Shown here piece after piece: positions 26,833 through 35,905 of a DNA stretch of 64,000 bases. The position numbers and the translations under genes were made by a program. Numbering within the stretch: the first letter of the stretch is position 1; each line of letters starts with the position of its first letter. The notes under the pieces are model-generated. The model worked only from the letters and a program-made list of their open reading frames with translations, was not told where the DNA came from and searched no databases. This DNA is from Streptantibioticus ferralitis (GTDB lineage: Bacteria; Actinomycetota; Actinomycetes; Streptomycetales; Streptomycetaceae). Location of the stretch: the NCBI RefSeq assembly GCF_029223525.1, contig NZ_JARHTQ010000010.1, positions 62,001 through 126,000 on the forward strand. Reading direction: 5' to 3'.

Positions 26833-28433
26833 CGCGTGCTCCCTGCGACGCGTTCGGCGAGCGCCCGCTTGTTGACCTTGCCAAGTCCCGTGCGGGGGAA
26901 GGATTCCATCACTTCGACCCGGTCCGGCAGTTTGAACGCGGCGAGGCCGAGGGCTGTGAGGTGGGCGTTCAGCTGCGCGCGGGTGGGCGGGACGCCACGG
27001 GCGATGACACAGGCGCAACTGCGTTCGCCCAGCGTCAAGTCCGGGATTCCGACGATGGCGACGTCATGTACGGCCGGGTGGCCGAGCAGGTGGTTCTCGA
27101 CCTCCTCGACCGGGATTTTGTCCCCGCCCCGGTTGATGACGTCCTTGATCCGGCCCTCCACCATGAGGTGCCCGCTGGGCAGTTGGCGCACCAGGTCGCC
27201 GCTGCGGTAGTAGCCGTCGGGAGTGAACGCGGTGCGGTTGTGGTCGGCAGCCCGGTAGTAGCCGCGCACCGTGTACGGGCCGCGGACCTGCAACTCGCCG
27301 ACCTCGCCGGGTGCCACCTCGCGGTCGTCGATGTCCACGATCCGCAGCTCGTCATCGGCGGCGAGCGGGCGGCCCTGGGTGTGCAGCAGCAGGTCGTCGG
27401 GGTCGTCGAGGCGGGTGAAGTTGAGCAGTCCCTCGGCCATGCCGAAGACCTGCTGCAGGCGGCAGCCCAGCGCCGGACCGATCCGCGCGGCGGTGTCCGG
27501 CTTGAGCTTGGCCCCGCCGACCTGGAGTAGCCGCAAGCTGCTGAGGTCCGCCTCCGCCCACTCGGCGGCCTCCAGCCAGAGCAGGGCCAGCGGCGGTACG
27601 AGCGCGGTGACGGTGACCCGTTCGCGCTCGATCAGGCGGAAGGCGTCGTCGGGGCTGGGGGTCGGGCTGAGCACGACCGTGCCGCCAACGTGCAAGGTTC
27701 CGAGGACACCGGGGCAGGCCAGCGGGAAGTTGTGGGCTACGGGGAGGGAAGCCAGGTAGCGGGTGGTGGCATCGAGGCCGGTCACCTCGGCGCTGGCCGT
27801 GAGGTTGTAGACGTAGTCGTCGTGTGTCCTCGGGATCAGTTTGGGGACGCCGGTGGTGCCGCCCGACAGAAGGAGGAGAGCGACGTCGGAGGGACGGGGT
27901 GCGGGCAGCGGCCGCGGATCGGCGTCGACCGACGACAGGGCGGTGAACTCCCCCGGGTCGCCTGCCACCAGCACGTGGCGCAAGGTCGGTGTCTTCTCAC
28001 ACACGATCCGGGCGAGGGGGCGGTGGTCGAAGCCGAGGTGGGAGTCGGGGATCACATAGGCGACGGCCTCGGAGAGCCGGGCCAGGTGGGCGATCTCGGT
28101 CTCCCGGTGCGCGGGGAGGGCGAACACGGGGATCGCCCCGAGCCGGAAGAGCGCGAAGGACAGGACGAGGAACTCGGCGACGTTCGGCAAGTGCACCAGC
28201 ACCCTGTCCCCGGGGGCGATCCCCAGGCCGTGGAGACCGGCCGCCAGGCGGTCGGCCCGCTCGTCGAGCTCGCGGTAGGTCCAGCGACGGTCGCCGTCGA
28301 TGACGGCGGTGTGGGCGGGCCGGGCCAGGGCCCGGTCTCTCAGCAGCGAGCCGAGCGTGTGGCCCTGCCAGTAGCCGCGTTCGCGGTAGCGGGTCGCGAA
28401 CTCCTCCGGCCAGCCGGTGAATCCGTCCAGCAT
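26829..28433 (-). CDS. Salicyl-AMP ligase (aryl acid activating enzyme)
   Basis: This 534-residue stand-alone adenylation enzyme of the DhbE/YbtE/MbtA/PchD family activates the aryl acid and loads it on the ArCP of NRPS1. Seen are [20 protein letters not shown] (P-loop), [37 protein letters not shown] and [12 protein letters not shown] with the catalytic Lys. In HNFPLACPG the position equal to Ser240 of DhbE is Cys, the residue associated with salicylate rather than 2,3-dihydroxybenzoate. ATG 28433 has AGAAAGG upstream. It sits 29 bp after the salicylate synthase. Confidence 0.93.
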   Translation of the reverse strand: MLDGFTGWPEEFATRYRERGYWQGHTLGSLLRDRALARPAHTAVIDGDRRWTYRELDERADRLAAGLHGLGIAPGDRVLVHLPNVAEFLVLSFALFRLGAIPVFALPAHRETEIAHLARLSEAVAYVIPDSHLGFDHRPLARIVCEKTPTLRHVLVAGDPGEFTALSSVDADPRPLPAPRPSDVALLLLSGGTTGVPKLIPRTHDDYVYNLTASAEVTGLDATTRYLASLPVAHNFPLACPGVLGTLHVGGTVVLSPTPSPDDAFRLIERERVTVTALVPPLALLWLEAAEWAEADLSSLRLLQVGGAKLKPDTAARIGPALGCRLQQVFGMAEGLLNFTRLDDPDDLLLHTQGRPLAADDELRIVDIDDREVAPGEVGELQVRGPYTVRGYYRAADHNRTAFTPDGYYRSGDLVRQLPSGHLMVEGRIKDVINRGGDKIPVEEVENHLLGHPAVHDVAIVGIPDLTLGERSCACVIARGVPPTRAQLNAHLTALGLAAFKLPDRVEVMESFPRTGLGKVNKRALAERVAGSTR

Positions 28434-28462
28434 GACAGCCTTTCTTGCAGTGTGACGTTGCA

Positions 28463-29758
28463 TCAGTTCTCGGTCGGCACGACGTACGGAGCGACGCCGG
28501 CGAGCTTCTCGCAGGTCTCCTCGTACTCGCGGGCCGGGCGGGATGCTCCGACCACACCCGCGCCGGCGCGCAGCCAGGCCCGCCCGTCGCGCTGGTAGAC
28601 CGCACGCAGCACCAGGGCGGCGTCCAGCGAGCCGTCGCTGTCGGCCATCAGCACCGTCCCCGAGTAGAGGCCGCGTGGTTCCTCCTCCAACTCCTCGATG
28701 AGCCGGTACGCGGCCGACTTGGGGATGCCGGAGGCCGTGACCGGTGGGAACACCGCGCCGAGTGCGTCCCATGCCGTATGGCCGTCGGCCAGCGTCGTGG
28801 CGACGCGGGAGGCCAGGTGCTGAACGCTGCCGCGCGGTTTGACGGTGAGGAACTCTCCGACCCCGGTGGTACCCGGCCTGCCCACCGAGGCCATCTCCTC
28901 GAAGGCGAGTTTGACGGAGGTGGCGTGCTCGAAGACCTCCTTGGGGTCGCTCAGCAGCTCCGCCCGCAGGGCCTCGTCGGTGTCCGGGTCGCCGGTGAGC
29001 GCTCGAGTGCCGGCCAGCGGCTGGGTCGAGGCCGTACCGGAACCGTCCACCTCCACCACGGTCTCCGGGCTGAATCCGGCCGCCTGCCAGCCGCCGAGGT
29101 CGAGCAGGAAGGAGCGGGCCGGGGTGTTGTGGCGGCGGCCGAGCACGTAGGTGGCGCACAGGTCGACGGCGAAGGGTATGGGCACAGTGCGCGACAGGAT
29201 GACCTTCTGCAGCCGATCGCGTCCGATCTCCGCGACCGCGTGTGCGACGCCGGCACGGTAGGGCCGGGCACCGGTACGGACCGGTACCGGCACGGCGTCG
29301 GCGCGGGACGGTTCGGCAGGTTCACCCAGCAGCTTGCGTGCGGCGTCGATGGTGTCGTCGTCGAGGGCGCGGACCAGGATCTCGTCCTGCGCCACCTGGA
29401 ACTCCAGTCGAGGAATTATCAGGTGAGCCAGCGTCTGGTGCGCCCCTTGGGCACCCTGGCTGGCGAGTTCGAAGCAGGCCCATCCGTAGGCGCGCCAGCC
29501 CGCCAGCGGTACCCGGTCGAGCGCCGCTTGTATCCGCCGCCAGGGGGTCCCGGCCCAGGGCTCGTCACCGCCGAAGGTGCTGCGCACCCGCCGTGCGTCG
29601 ACGCGGATCTCCCCCAGCGGATTGCCCGCGACGTGCCATCGCTGCCCGCGCTCGTACACCACGTGGTCGGTGAGCAGGCCGGAGCCGACCAACTGGGCGA
29701 CGACCGCGAGCGGGTCGAACCGGCCCTCGACGAGCGCCTCCCGGTAGCTGTCCGTCAC
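28463..29758 (-). CDS. Salicylate synthase (Irp9/MbtI family)
   Basis: This 431-residue chorismate-utilising enzyme converts chorismate to salicylate via isochorismate. Key features are RLQKVILSR with the general-base Lys, [21 protein letters not shown] with the family Thr-Arg region, [17 protein letters not shown] and [20 protein letters not shown], the salicylate-synthase signature near the C-terminus. Length equals MbtI/Irp9. It overlaps the NRPS2 stop by 4 bp and lies directly upstream of the salicyl-AMP ligase, fixing the starter unit of the pathway as salicylate. Confidence 0.94.
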   Translation of the reverse strand: MTDSYREALVEGRFDPLAVVAQLVGSGLLTDHVVYERGQRWHVAGNPLGEIRVDARRVRSTFGGDEPWAGTPWRRIQAALDRVPLAGWRAYGWACFELASQGAQGAHQTLAHLIIPRLEFQVAQDEILVRALDDDTIDAARKLLGEPAEPSRADAVPVPVRTGARPYRAGVAHAVAEIGRDRLQKVILSRTVPIPFAVDLCATYVLGRRHNTPARSFLLDLGGWQAAGFSPETVVEVDGSGTASTQPLAGTRALTGDPDTDEALRAELLSDPKEVFEHATSVKLAFEEMASVGRPGTTGVGEFLTVKPRGSVQHLASRVATTLADGHTAWDALGAVFPPVTASGIPKSAAYRLIEELEEEPRGLYSGTVLMADSDGSLDAALVLRAVYQRDGRAWLRAGAGVVGASRPAREYEETCEKLAGVAPYVVPTEN

Positions 29759-32700
29759 GATGCCGTCTCCCTCGCGGTGATCGGTGCGGCGATGAGCTCG
29801 GCGACCTGGCGCGCGTTCTGCTCCTCGATGCAGCTGAAGTGGTTGCCTTCAATGTCGGTGACCCGCATGTCCCCGATACAGACCTCGCGCCAGAAGGCGA
29901 GGGTGGTCTCGTCCATCCCCGGCGCGAAGCCGGACGCCCCGTGCGGGCGCAGGAAGCGGAGGTCACCGGCGTACGGCGCTGGGGTGAACCGCGCGGACAG
30001 GAAGCTCTGCCGGAAGACACGGAACATCGCGCCGACCATCTCCGCCGGCATCTCTTGGCCCGTCGCCTCGGAGGCGGCGCGGGCGTACTGGACGAATCGT
30101 TCCTCCCGGGTGTGGGCATCGAGGCTTCGGAAGTAGGCGGCGATCCGATCCAGTTCGGGGTCACCTCCGACCTCGGCCAGGGCTCCCTTGGGCACCCGTC
30201 CGTCGTGGCCCTCGACCACCTTCATGAAGGCACGGACCATGGCGTCGGGGTCGACTTCGCCGAAGCCGGCCTGCTCGAGGGAGATGTGCAGGTTGGGGAT
30301 GAAGAGCATCTCGATCATCACGTCGTCCTCGACGTCGATGACCACGGGGTGGCTGCTCACCAGGATCAAGTCCTCGACCAGCACGCCCCGTTCGTCCAGC
30401 CGCCGGGCCACTTCGGCGGCGAACAGGCCGCCCAGGCAGTAGCCGATCAGCTGGAAGCGGGTGTGTCCCTCGGCCAGCAGTCGCTCGGCGTAGTCGTCGG
30501 CCAGCCGCTCGATCACCTCGGCCGGATCGAGCGAGGTGTAGGCCTCGGTGTCATCGATGACGACGCCGAGGACCGGGCCGAGGCCCTGTGCCACCAGTTC
30601 CTTGGCCAGCGGCCGGAAGCAGTCCATGGTGCCGAGCCCGGCGTGGAACAGCACCCGCACCGGACCGTCTCCGCCGGTGCTGAAAGGCACCAGAACGGCG
30701 TTGCTGGAATCGGCGCGTCGCCCGGCAGGAGCGTCTCCGGACACCTCCGGCCGTGCACGCAGGAATCGGGCCAGCGCCTCCAGGGTCGGGTGGTTGAGCA
30801 GCTGGCGCAGCAGCGTGTCGAACGGTACGTCGGCGGCTTCGGGCAACTCCTCGCGCAGGCGCCCGGCCATCCGGGCCATGATCAGGGAGTCGGCGCCGAG
30901 GTCGTAGAAACTCTCCGTGCGGCCGATCCGGCCGACGGCCAGGGCAGCCGACCACAGCTCGGCGAGCTGGGCCTCGAAGGAGTCGGCGGGTTCGTCGGCG
31001 CGCGCTGCGCGGATGCCACCGACCGGCGCGGGCCGCCAACCCTGCAGCGTACGGCGATCGATCTTGCCGTTGCCGGTGAGCGGGAGCGCGTCGACGATCT
31101 GCAGGTGTGACGGGAGCATGTGCGACGGCAGGCGAGCGGCCAGGTGGTGCAGCAGGTCCGCCTCGGTCACCAGCACCCGGTCGGTCTTCAGACGGACGGC
31201 GAAGAGGTGGACGCCCTGAGGGGCGAGGGTGTGGTCGTCGTCGGGCAGGCAAAGGACGTTCTCGATGCCGGTGGCCTTCGCCAGCAGTTCCAGCCACTGG
31301 TCCCGGTCGAGATACGACGAGCCGGTCGTACGGCGGGTGTCCTCAGGGGCGGTCATCATGAACGCCTGAGAGGCCAGGATCCACGGGTGTTCCCGGGTCG
31401 GCTCGGTCAGCACCAGCCAGCCCCCGGGGGCGACCAGCTCGGCGAGCCGGGCGAGCGCCGCCTCGGTGTCGCGGGCGTTCTCCAGCACGCCTGCGGCCAG
31501 CACCACGTCGAAGGAGTTCGGTGCCAGACCCTGCGCGCGATGGTCCGCGTCGACGTCGAACACCCCGAAACGCACCCACGGATGTGCACCGAAGCGGTTG
31601 CGCGCCTCGGGCAGGAAGAACGGCGAGACGTCGGTGAACAGGTAGTCGGTCTCGAAGCCTTCGGCAAGTGTGGCGAGGACACCCTCGGTGGTGCCGCCGG
31701 TTCCGGCTCCCACTTCGAGGACCCGCAATGGGCGGCCCGCCGGTCGGTGTTCCTCGGCGATGTGGCGGAAGAGCGAGGAGACGGCGCCGTTGAGGTAGCG
31801 GGCCATGCTGTGCTCGCGGTACAGCGCGTGGGCCGTGTCGAACCTCCCCTCGGGGAAGAGCAGTTCCACCGGGTCCTGCTCGCCGGTCAGCAGGGCGGGC
31901 AGCCGTTCGGCGTTGCGTCGCAGATAGGCGAGGAACTCCGGGGAGCCCAGCGCGTCCGTCCAGGCCGCAGAGACCTCCGCCCAGCGTTTGGCCGCCGCCT
32001 CCTCGTCGACGGGGCCGAGGTCGGCTTGCGCCAGCACCGCCCGCCAGCGCCCGACCAGCCACTCGTGGCGCGGGTCGATGGCGGCCCCCGCTGCCTCCAC
32101 CTCGCGCAGCGCATGGGCCATCGAGGAGAGCACGGCCGTATCGAGTCGCTCGATGTACGTCTCGACCTGAGCACGGGTCAGGCCCTCGGCAACCTCGTCC
32201 GCCAAGGCGCTCACCGGGGCGGAGACCTCGCCGCCGCTCCGGGAGGCGCGGGCGCACTCGGCCACCGCCAGCAGGCCGCGTTCGGAGCCGGATCCGTCCA
32301 GGACGACGCCCGCGGCGGCGACGGCCGGGTGCTCCAGCAGCGCGGCCTCGATCTCCCCGAGCTCGATCCGGTGGCCCCGAAGTTTGACCTGGGTGTCCTC
32401 CCGTCCAAGGAACTCGATCTCCCCGCCGGGCAGATAGCGACCGAAGTCGCCGGTGCGGTACAGCCGTTGGCCGTCCTGCGGGTGGGTGATGAAGCGGTAC
32501 GCCGTGGTCTCCTGGTCGCCGAGATAGCCCTCGGCGAGTCCGGCTCCGGAGATGTACAGCTCACCGACCGTCCAGACCGGGCAGTCGCGCAGCGCGCTGT
32601 CCAGTACACGGAAGCCCTGGTTGGCGAGGGGTGTGCCGTACGGGACGCTCCGCCAGCCCGGGTTCAGGCCGCTGTACGGGTGGTGGATCGACCAGATCGA

Positions 32701-35142
32701 CGCCTCGGTGGCGCCGCCCAGGCTGATCACCCGCAGCCCGGGCACGCGCCCGGTGATCTCGTCGGGGAGGGTGATCGGGATCCAGTCTCCGGAGAGCAGG
32801 GCAAGGCGCAGCGTGGGCAGCGCGATCCCGGGCTCGGTCTCCAGGTAGGTGGCGAGCATCTGCATCAGCGCGGGTACCGAGTTCCACACCGTCACGTCGT
32901 GCTCGGCGATCAGCGCGGCCCAGTGTGAGGGGTCGGCGCGCCGCCCGGCGTCCGGGTAGACCAGGGCGCCGCCCACCGCGAGAGGGCCGAAGATGTCGTA
33001 GACGGAGAGGTCGAAGCCGAGGTTGGCCAGGCCCAGGACGCGGTCCTCGCCGGTGACGCCGAGGCGGCGGTTGATGTCGGCGATGGTGTTGCCCGCGGCG
33101 CGGTGGCTGATCACCACGCCCTTGGGGCGTCCGGTGGAGCCGGAGGTGTAGATGACATAGGCGGGTTGGTCCGGGTCGCCGCCGGTCGGCACGGTTGCCG
33201 GTGTGGTGGAGGGCAGTCGGTCCACCGCGATGACGTGCGTGCCCTCGGGCCAGTCGGCGTCCACCCAGGACTGGGTCAGCACGTGGCGTACCTCGGCGTC
33301 CGCGAGGATGGCGGCGCGGCGCAGCGGTGGCTGGACGGTGTCAACCGGCAGGTAGACGGCTTCGGTGAGCAGCGTCCCCAGTACGGCCGCGACTTGTTCG
33401 ACGCCCTTGTCCATGACGATGGCAATGCGCTCCCCCGGTGAACAGCCCACCGAGCGCAGTGCCTCGGCGACAGCGGTGGCCTGGCCCGCTAGTTCGCCGT
33501 AGGTGACGACGCCGTGCGGGCCGTACACCGCGGGCCGTTCCGGGGCACGCACCGCGTGGGCGAACACCGGCTGGTGCAGCAGGGTGTTGGGCAGGGGTGC
33601 CGCGGTATCGTTGACTCGGCGGCGTTCCTGCTCCTGCCAGGCGGGCAGCGGGACGGACTCCCCGGCGTCCCAGGTCTCTTCGCTGGTGGCGAGGGCGCGC
33701 AGCAGCGTTTCGAAGGCGGCGAACATGTCGTCTACGACGCCTTCGGGGAAGACGCCTTCGCGGGCATCCCAGTTGACCTGTAGTCCTTCGGCGTCGTCCA
33801 TCGCCTGGCAGTCGATGAACACCTGCGGGGTCTGGGTGATGCCGAAGCCGCCCAGCCGACCGGAGACATGCCGCCCGCCGTCGCTGAGGCCGATGGCACT
33901 GGTGAACACGATCGGCAGGAGAGCGGCCTCGCGCCCGCGCCGGCGGGCGAGTTCACGCAGCACCTCGACTCCGGAACACAGCCGGTGGTCGAGGTCGTCG
34001 AAGAGCTGACCGCTGACCGCCATGGCGCGCTCGGTGAACGAGGTGCCCGCGCTCCAGTCGACGGCCAGCGGGTTGACGGAGGTGAAGTCGCCGACGATCC
34101 GGTCGACGTTCGGGTGCAGTGGCAGTCGGCCCAGCACCGTGAGGTTGAGGGAGAAGCGGGACGTACGGCTCCACCGCTCGATCACGGCGGCGTAGGCGGC
34201 CAGGACGGCCGAGGACGCGGTGAGTCCGCGCCGCTGGGCACGCTGTTTGAGCTGCTCCCAGGCGGGGCTGTCGAGCTTCAGGAAGCGGCGTCGGAAGCGA
34301 GGCTCCGACTGACCGTCGGCCGTCGGCAGTTCCGGTGCGGGTGGCAGCTCGTCGATCCGGACCCACCAGTAGTCCCTGTCGCGCTGGTAGCGGCTGCTCT
34401 CGCGCAACTGGCGTTCGGCCAGCAGGTAGTCGCGGAACCGGACGTCCAGCTCTGGCAGTTCGCGGGCCGGGGCCGCGTGCAGAGCCTCGAACTCGGCCAG
34501 TAGCAACCGGATGCTGGCCCAGTCCGCTATCAGGAAGTCCAGGGACAGGTGCAGCACGGCGCGGTCGGGACATCGGCTGACCCGCAGGTCGAACAGCGGC
34601 CACTGGGTGGTCTCGTGCACCCGGTGGCCCAGTTCCTCCCGCACGGCCTCCAGCGCGCTCTCGATCCGTTCGCTTTCCGCCTCTCGCAGGTCGGCCGCCG
34701 GAACGGACAGGTGCGGGACGCTTGGCAGGACCCTCTGGGAGCCGTCGGCCTCGATGACGGCCCGCAGCATGTCGTGGCGCTCGATGAGCCGGTTCCATGC
34801 CGCCTCGACGCGCTGCGGGTCGAGGTCGGGGTAGTTCACCTCCAGGTAGACGTGGCAGGCGACCCCGCCATAGCCGAAGGCGTCATTGCGCCCGAGGAGG
34901 TATGCGGCTTGAACGTCGGTGAGCGGGAACGGCTCGTGTGCGGCCTGCGGTGCTGGCGTGATGGCGGTCGGGGTGCTCTCTGCCCGCAGGTGTTCGATGA
35001 CGACGGACTTGGCGCTCCGCAGCGCGTCGCGCTGCTGCGGGGTGAGGGCGCCCTTGGGAGCCCGGTAGCGGAGTTCACCGGACTCCTCCCACAACGTCAC
35101 TCCGCCGCGGCGCAGTTCGGCGATCAGCTCGGCTGGGCTCAT
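29755..35142 (-). CDS. NRPS2: TubC_N-Cy-A(MT)-PCP-TE, terminal cysteine module
   Basis: 1795 residues. A TubC-type N-terminal docking domain (1-50, MSPAELIAELRRGGVTLWEE) is followed by heterocyclisation domain Cy (about 75-500) with D-F-L-I-A-D-W-A-S, the DxxxxDxxS hallmark near 200. The A domain follows (AYVIYTSGSTGRPKGVV near 665), and its code reads D-L-Y-N-L-S-L-I-W, the cysteine code. A methyltransferase (about 980-1325, LEVGAGTGGTT near 1143) is inserted between the A core and the TGNGKIDRRTL motif. Then PCP (DLGADSLIM near 1415) and TE with GYCLGG near 1567, where Cys replaces the usual Ser, and His in EGNHFSCIEE. The ATG at 35142 is chosen at the docking domain; the frame is open to 35331. 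Confidence 0.93.
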   Translation of the reverse strand: MSPAELIAELRRGGVTLWEESGELRYRAPKGALTPQQRDALRSAKSVVIEHLRAESTPTAITPAPQAAHEPFPLTDVQAAYLLGRNDAFGYGGVACHVYLEVNYPDLDPQRVEAAWNRLIERHDMLRAVIEADGSQRVLPSVPHLSVPAADLREAESERIESALEAVREELGHRVHETTQWPLFDLRVSRCPDRAVLHLSLDFLIADWASIRLLLAEFEALHAAPARELPELDVRFRDYLLAERQLRESSRYQRDRDYWWVRIDELPPAPELPTADGQSEPRFRRRFLKLDSPAWEQLKQRAQRRGLTASSAVLAAYAAVIERWSRTSRFSLNLTVLGRLPLHPNVDRIVGDFTSVNPLAVDWSAGTSFTERAMAVSGQLFDDLDHRLCSGVEVLRELARRRGREAALLPIVFTSAIGLSDGGRHVSGRLGGFGITQTPQVFIDCQAMDDAEGLQVNWDAREGVFPEGVVDDMFAAFETLLRALATSEETWDAGESVPLPAWQEQERRRVNDTAAPLPNTLLHQPVFAHAVRAPERPAVYGPHGVVTYGELAGQATAVAEALRSVGCSPGERIAIVMDKGVEQVAAVLGTLLTEAVYLPVDTVQPPLRRAAILADAEVRHVLTQSWVDADWPEGTHVIAVDRLPSTTPATVPTGGDPDQPAYVIYTSGSTGRPKGVVISHRAAGNTIADINRRLGVTGEDRVLGLANLGFDLSVYDIFGPLAVGGALVYPDAGRRADPSHWAALIAEHDVTVWNSVPALMQMLATYLETEPGIALPTLRLALLSGDWIPITLPDEITGRVPGLRVISLGGATEASIWSIHHPYSGLNPGWRSVPYGTPLANQGFRVLDSALRDCPVWTVGELYISGAGLAEGYLGDQETTAYRFITHPQDGQRLYRTGDFGRYLPGGEIEFLGREDTQVKLRGHRIELGEIEAALLEHPAVAAAGVVLDGSGSERGLLAVAECARASRSGGEVSAPVSALADEVAEGLTRAQVETYIERLDTAVLSSMAHALREVEAAGAAIDPRHEWLVGRWRAVLAQADLGPVDEEAAAKRWAEVSAAWTDALGSPEFLAYLRRNAERLPALLTGEQDPVELLFPEGRFDTAHALYREHSMARYLNGAVSSLFRHIAEEHRPAGRPLRVLEVGAGTGGTTEGVLATLAEGFETDYLFTDVSPFFLPEARNRFGAHPWVRFGVFDVDADHRAQGLAPNSFDVVLAAGVLENARDTEAALARLAELVAPGGWLVLTEPTREHPWILASQAFMMTAPEDTRRTTGSSYLDRDQWLELLAKATGIENVLCLPDDDHTLAPQGVHLFAVRLKTDRVLVTEADLLHHLAARLPSHMLPSHLQIVDALPLTGNGKIDRRTLQGWRPAPVGGIRAARADEPADSFEAQLAELWSAALAVGRIGRTESFYDLGADSLIMARMAGRLREELPEAADVPFDTLLRQLLNHPTLEALARFLRARPEVSGDAPAGRRADSSNAVLVPFSTGGDGPVRVLFHAGLGTMDCFRPLAKELVAQGLGPVLGVVIDDTEAYTSLDPAEVIERLADDYAERLLAEGHTRFQLIGYCLGGLFAAEVARRLDERGVLVEDLILVSSHPVVIDVEDDVMIEMLFIPNLHISLEQAGFGEVDPDAMVRAFMKVVEGHDGRVPKGALAEVGGDPELDRIAAYFRSLDAHTREERFVQYARAASEATGQEMPAEMVGAMFRVFRQSFLSARFTPAPYAGDLRFLRPHGASGFAPGMDETTLAFWREVCIGDMRVTDIEGNHFSCIEEQNARQVAELIAAPITARETAS

Positions 35143-35209
35143 GCTTCTTCTCGACCTTCTATTCGGTTGGGTCGCGGCGGAACGTCGGCGGCGGAAGGGG
35201 GTGCCATGG

Positions 35210-35905
35210 TCATCCCTTCGGCACGGCGGCGGTGAAGGCGGCGCCGTGTAGCTTGTCGGGGTCCAGGTCGGCCTTGAGACCGGCCAGTTCCACGCCGAGG
35301 AGCCCGGTCCGCGGTGCGGGCTCGACGGCAAGCCACCGGTCCTCGCCGATCAGCGCGTCGAAGCAGCGCCGGTCGGCATCGGCCACCCCCATCCGGACCC
35401 GGGCGATGCCGTGAGCGCCGTTGGGGTGTACGACGTGTGCGGGGCGCTGCGGCGGGTCGTAGGCGGAGACGACGAAGGGCAGCCGGGACGGGCGCGGGGC
35501 GAGGAACTGGTACCGGACGAGCTGACCGTCCGGTCGGGTGCGCCGTCCCTTGACGACCCGGGAGAGGGGAACCCCCGCCGCGCGCAGCGTCGTCCGGGTC
35601 TGGTGCAGGGCCGACTCGTCCGTCTCCAGGGCGAGGTCGCGCCAACCCTCGCCGGGCCGGGCCCAGCGCGTGAGGCGCTCGCCCGCACCCGGCCCGTAGG
35701 CGGCACCGAGTGGCCATCGCAACAGGCGGAATGCGGTGTGCAGTTGGAAGAACTCGATGAACGGCCCCTCGGCGAACCACAGCAGCGCGTTGTGCGCCCG
35801 CGCGGGGTCGCTGCCGTACTCCACGGTGAAGCCGAGGTCCGTGAAGTCCCTGACGAGGGCCCGGACGTCGTCGACCTTGTAGACGAGATGGCTGGTTCTC
35901 AGCAT
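35210..35905 (-). CDS. VOC (glyoxalase-fold) superfamily protein
   Basis: This 231-residue protein starts MLRTSHLVYKVDDVRALVRD, the first betaalphabetabetabeta motif of the vicinal-oxygen-chelate fold, followed by LGFTVEYGSD and EFFQLHTAF. A second half (HGIARVRMGVADADRRCFDA) likely forms the second motif. VOC proteins include lyases, dioxygenases and metal-ligand or drug-binding resistance proteins. Its start overlaps the stop of the reductase-MT gene by 7 bp, so it is inside the biosynthetic operon. Role unknown; binding or self-protection against the chelator is a possibility. The frame is open to 36298 but that part is antisense-frame noise over the MT. Confidence 0.75.
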   Translation of the reverse strand: MLRTSHLVYKVDDVRALVRDFTDLGFTVEYGSDPARAHNALLWFAEGPFIEFFQLHTAFRLLRWPLGAAYGPGAGERLTRWARPGEGWRDLALETDESALHQTRTTLRAAGVPLSRVVKGRRTRPDGQLVRYQFLAPRPSRLPFVVSAYDPPQRPAHVVHPNGAHGIARVRMGVADADRRCFDALIGEDRWLAVEPAPRTGLLGVELAGLKADLDPDKLHGAAFTAAVPKG

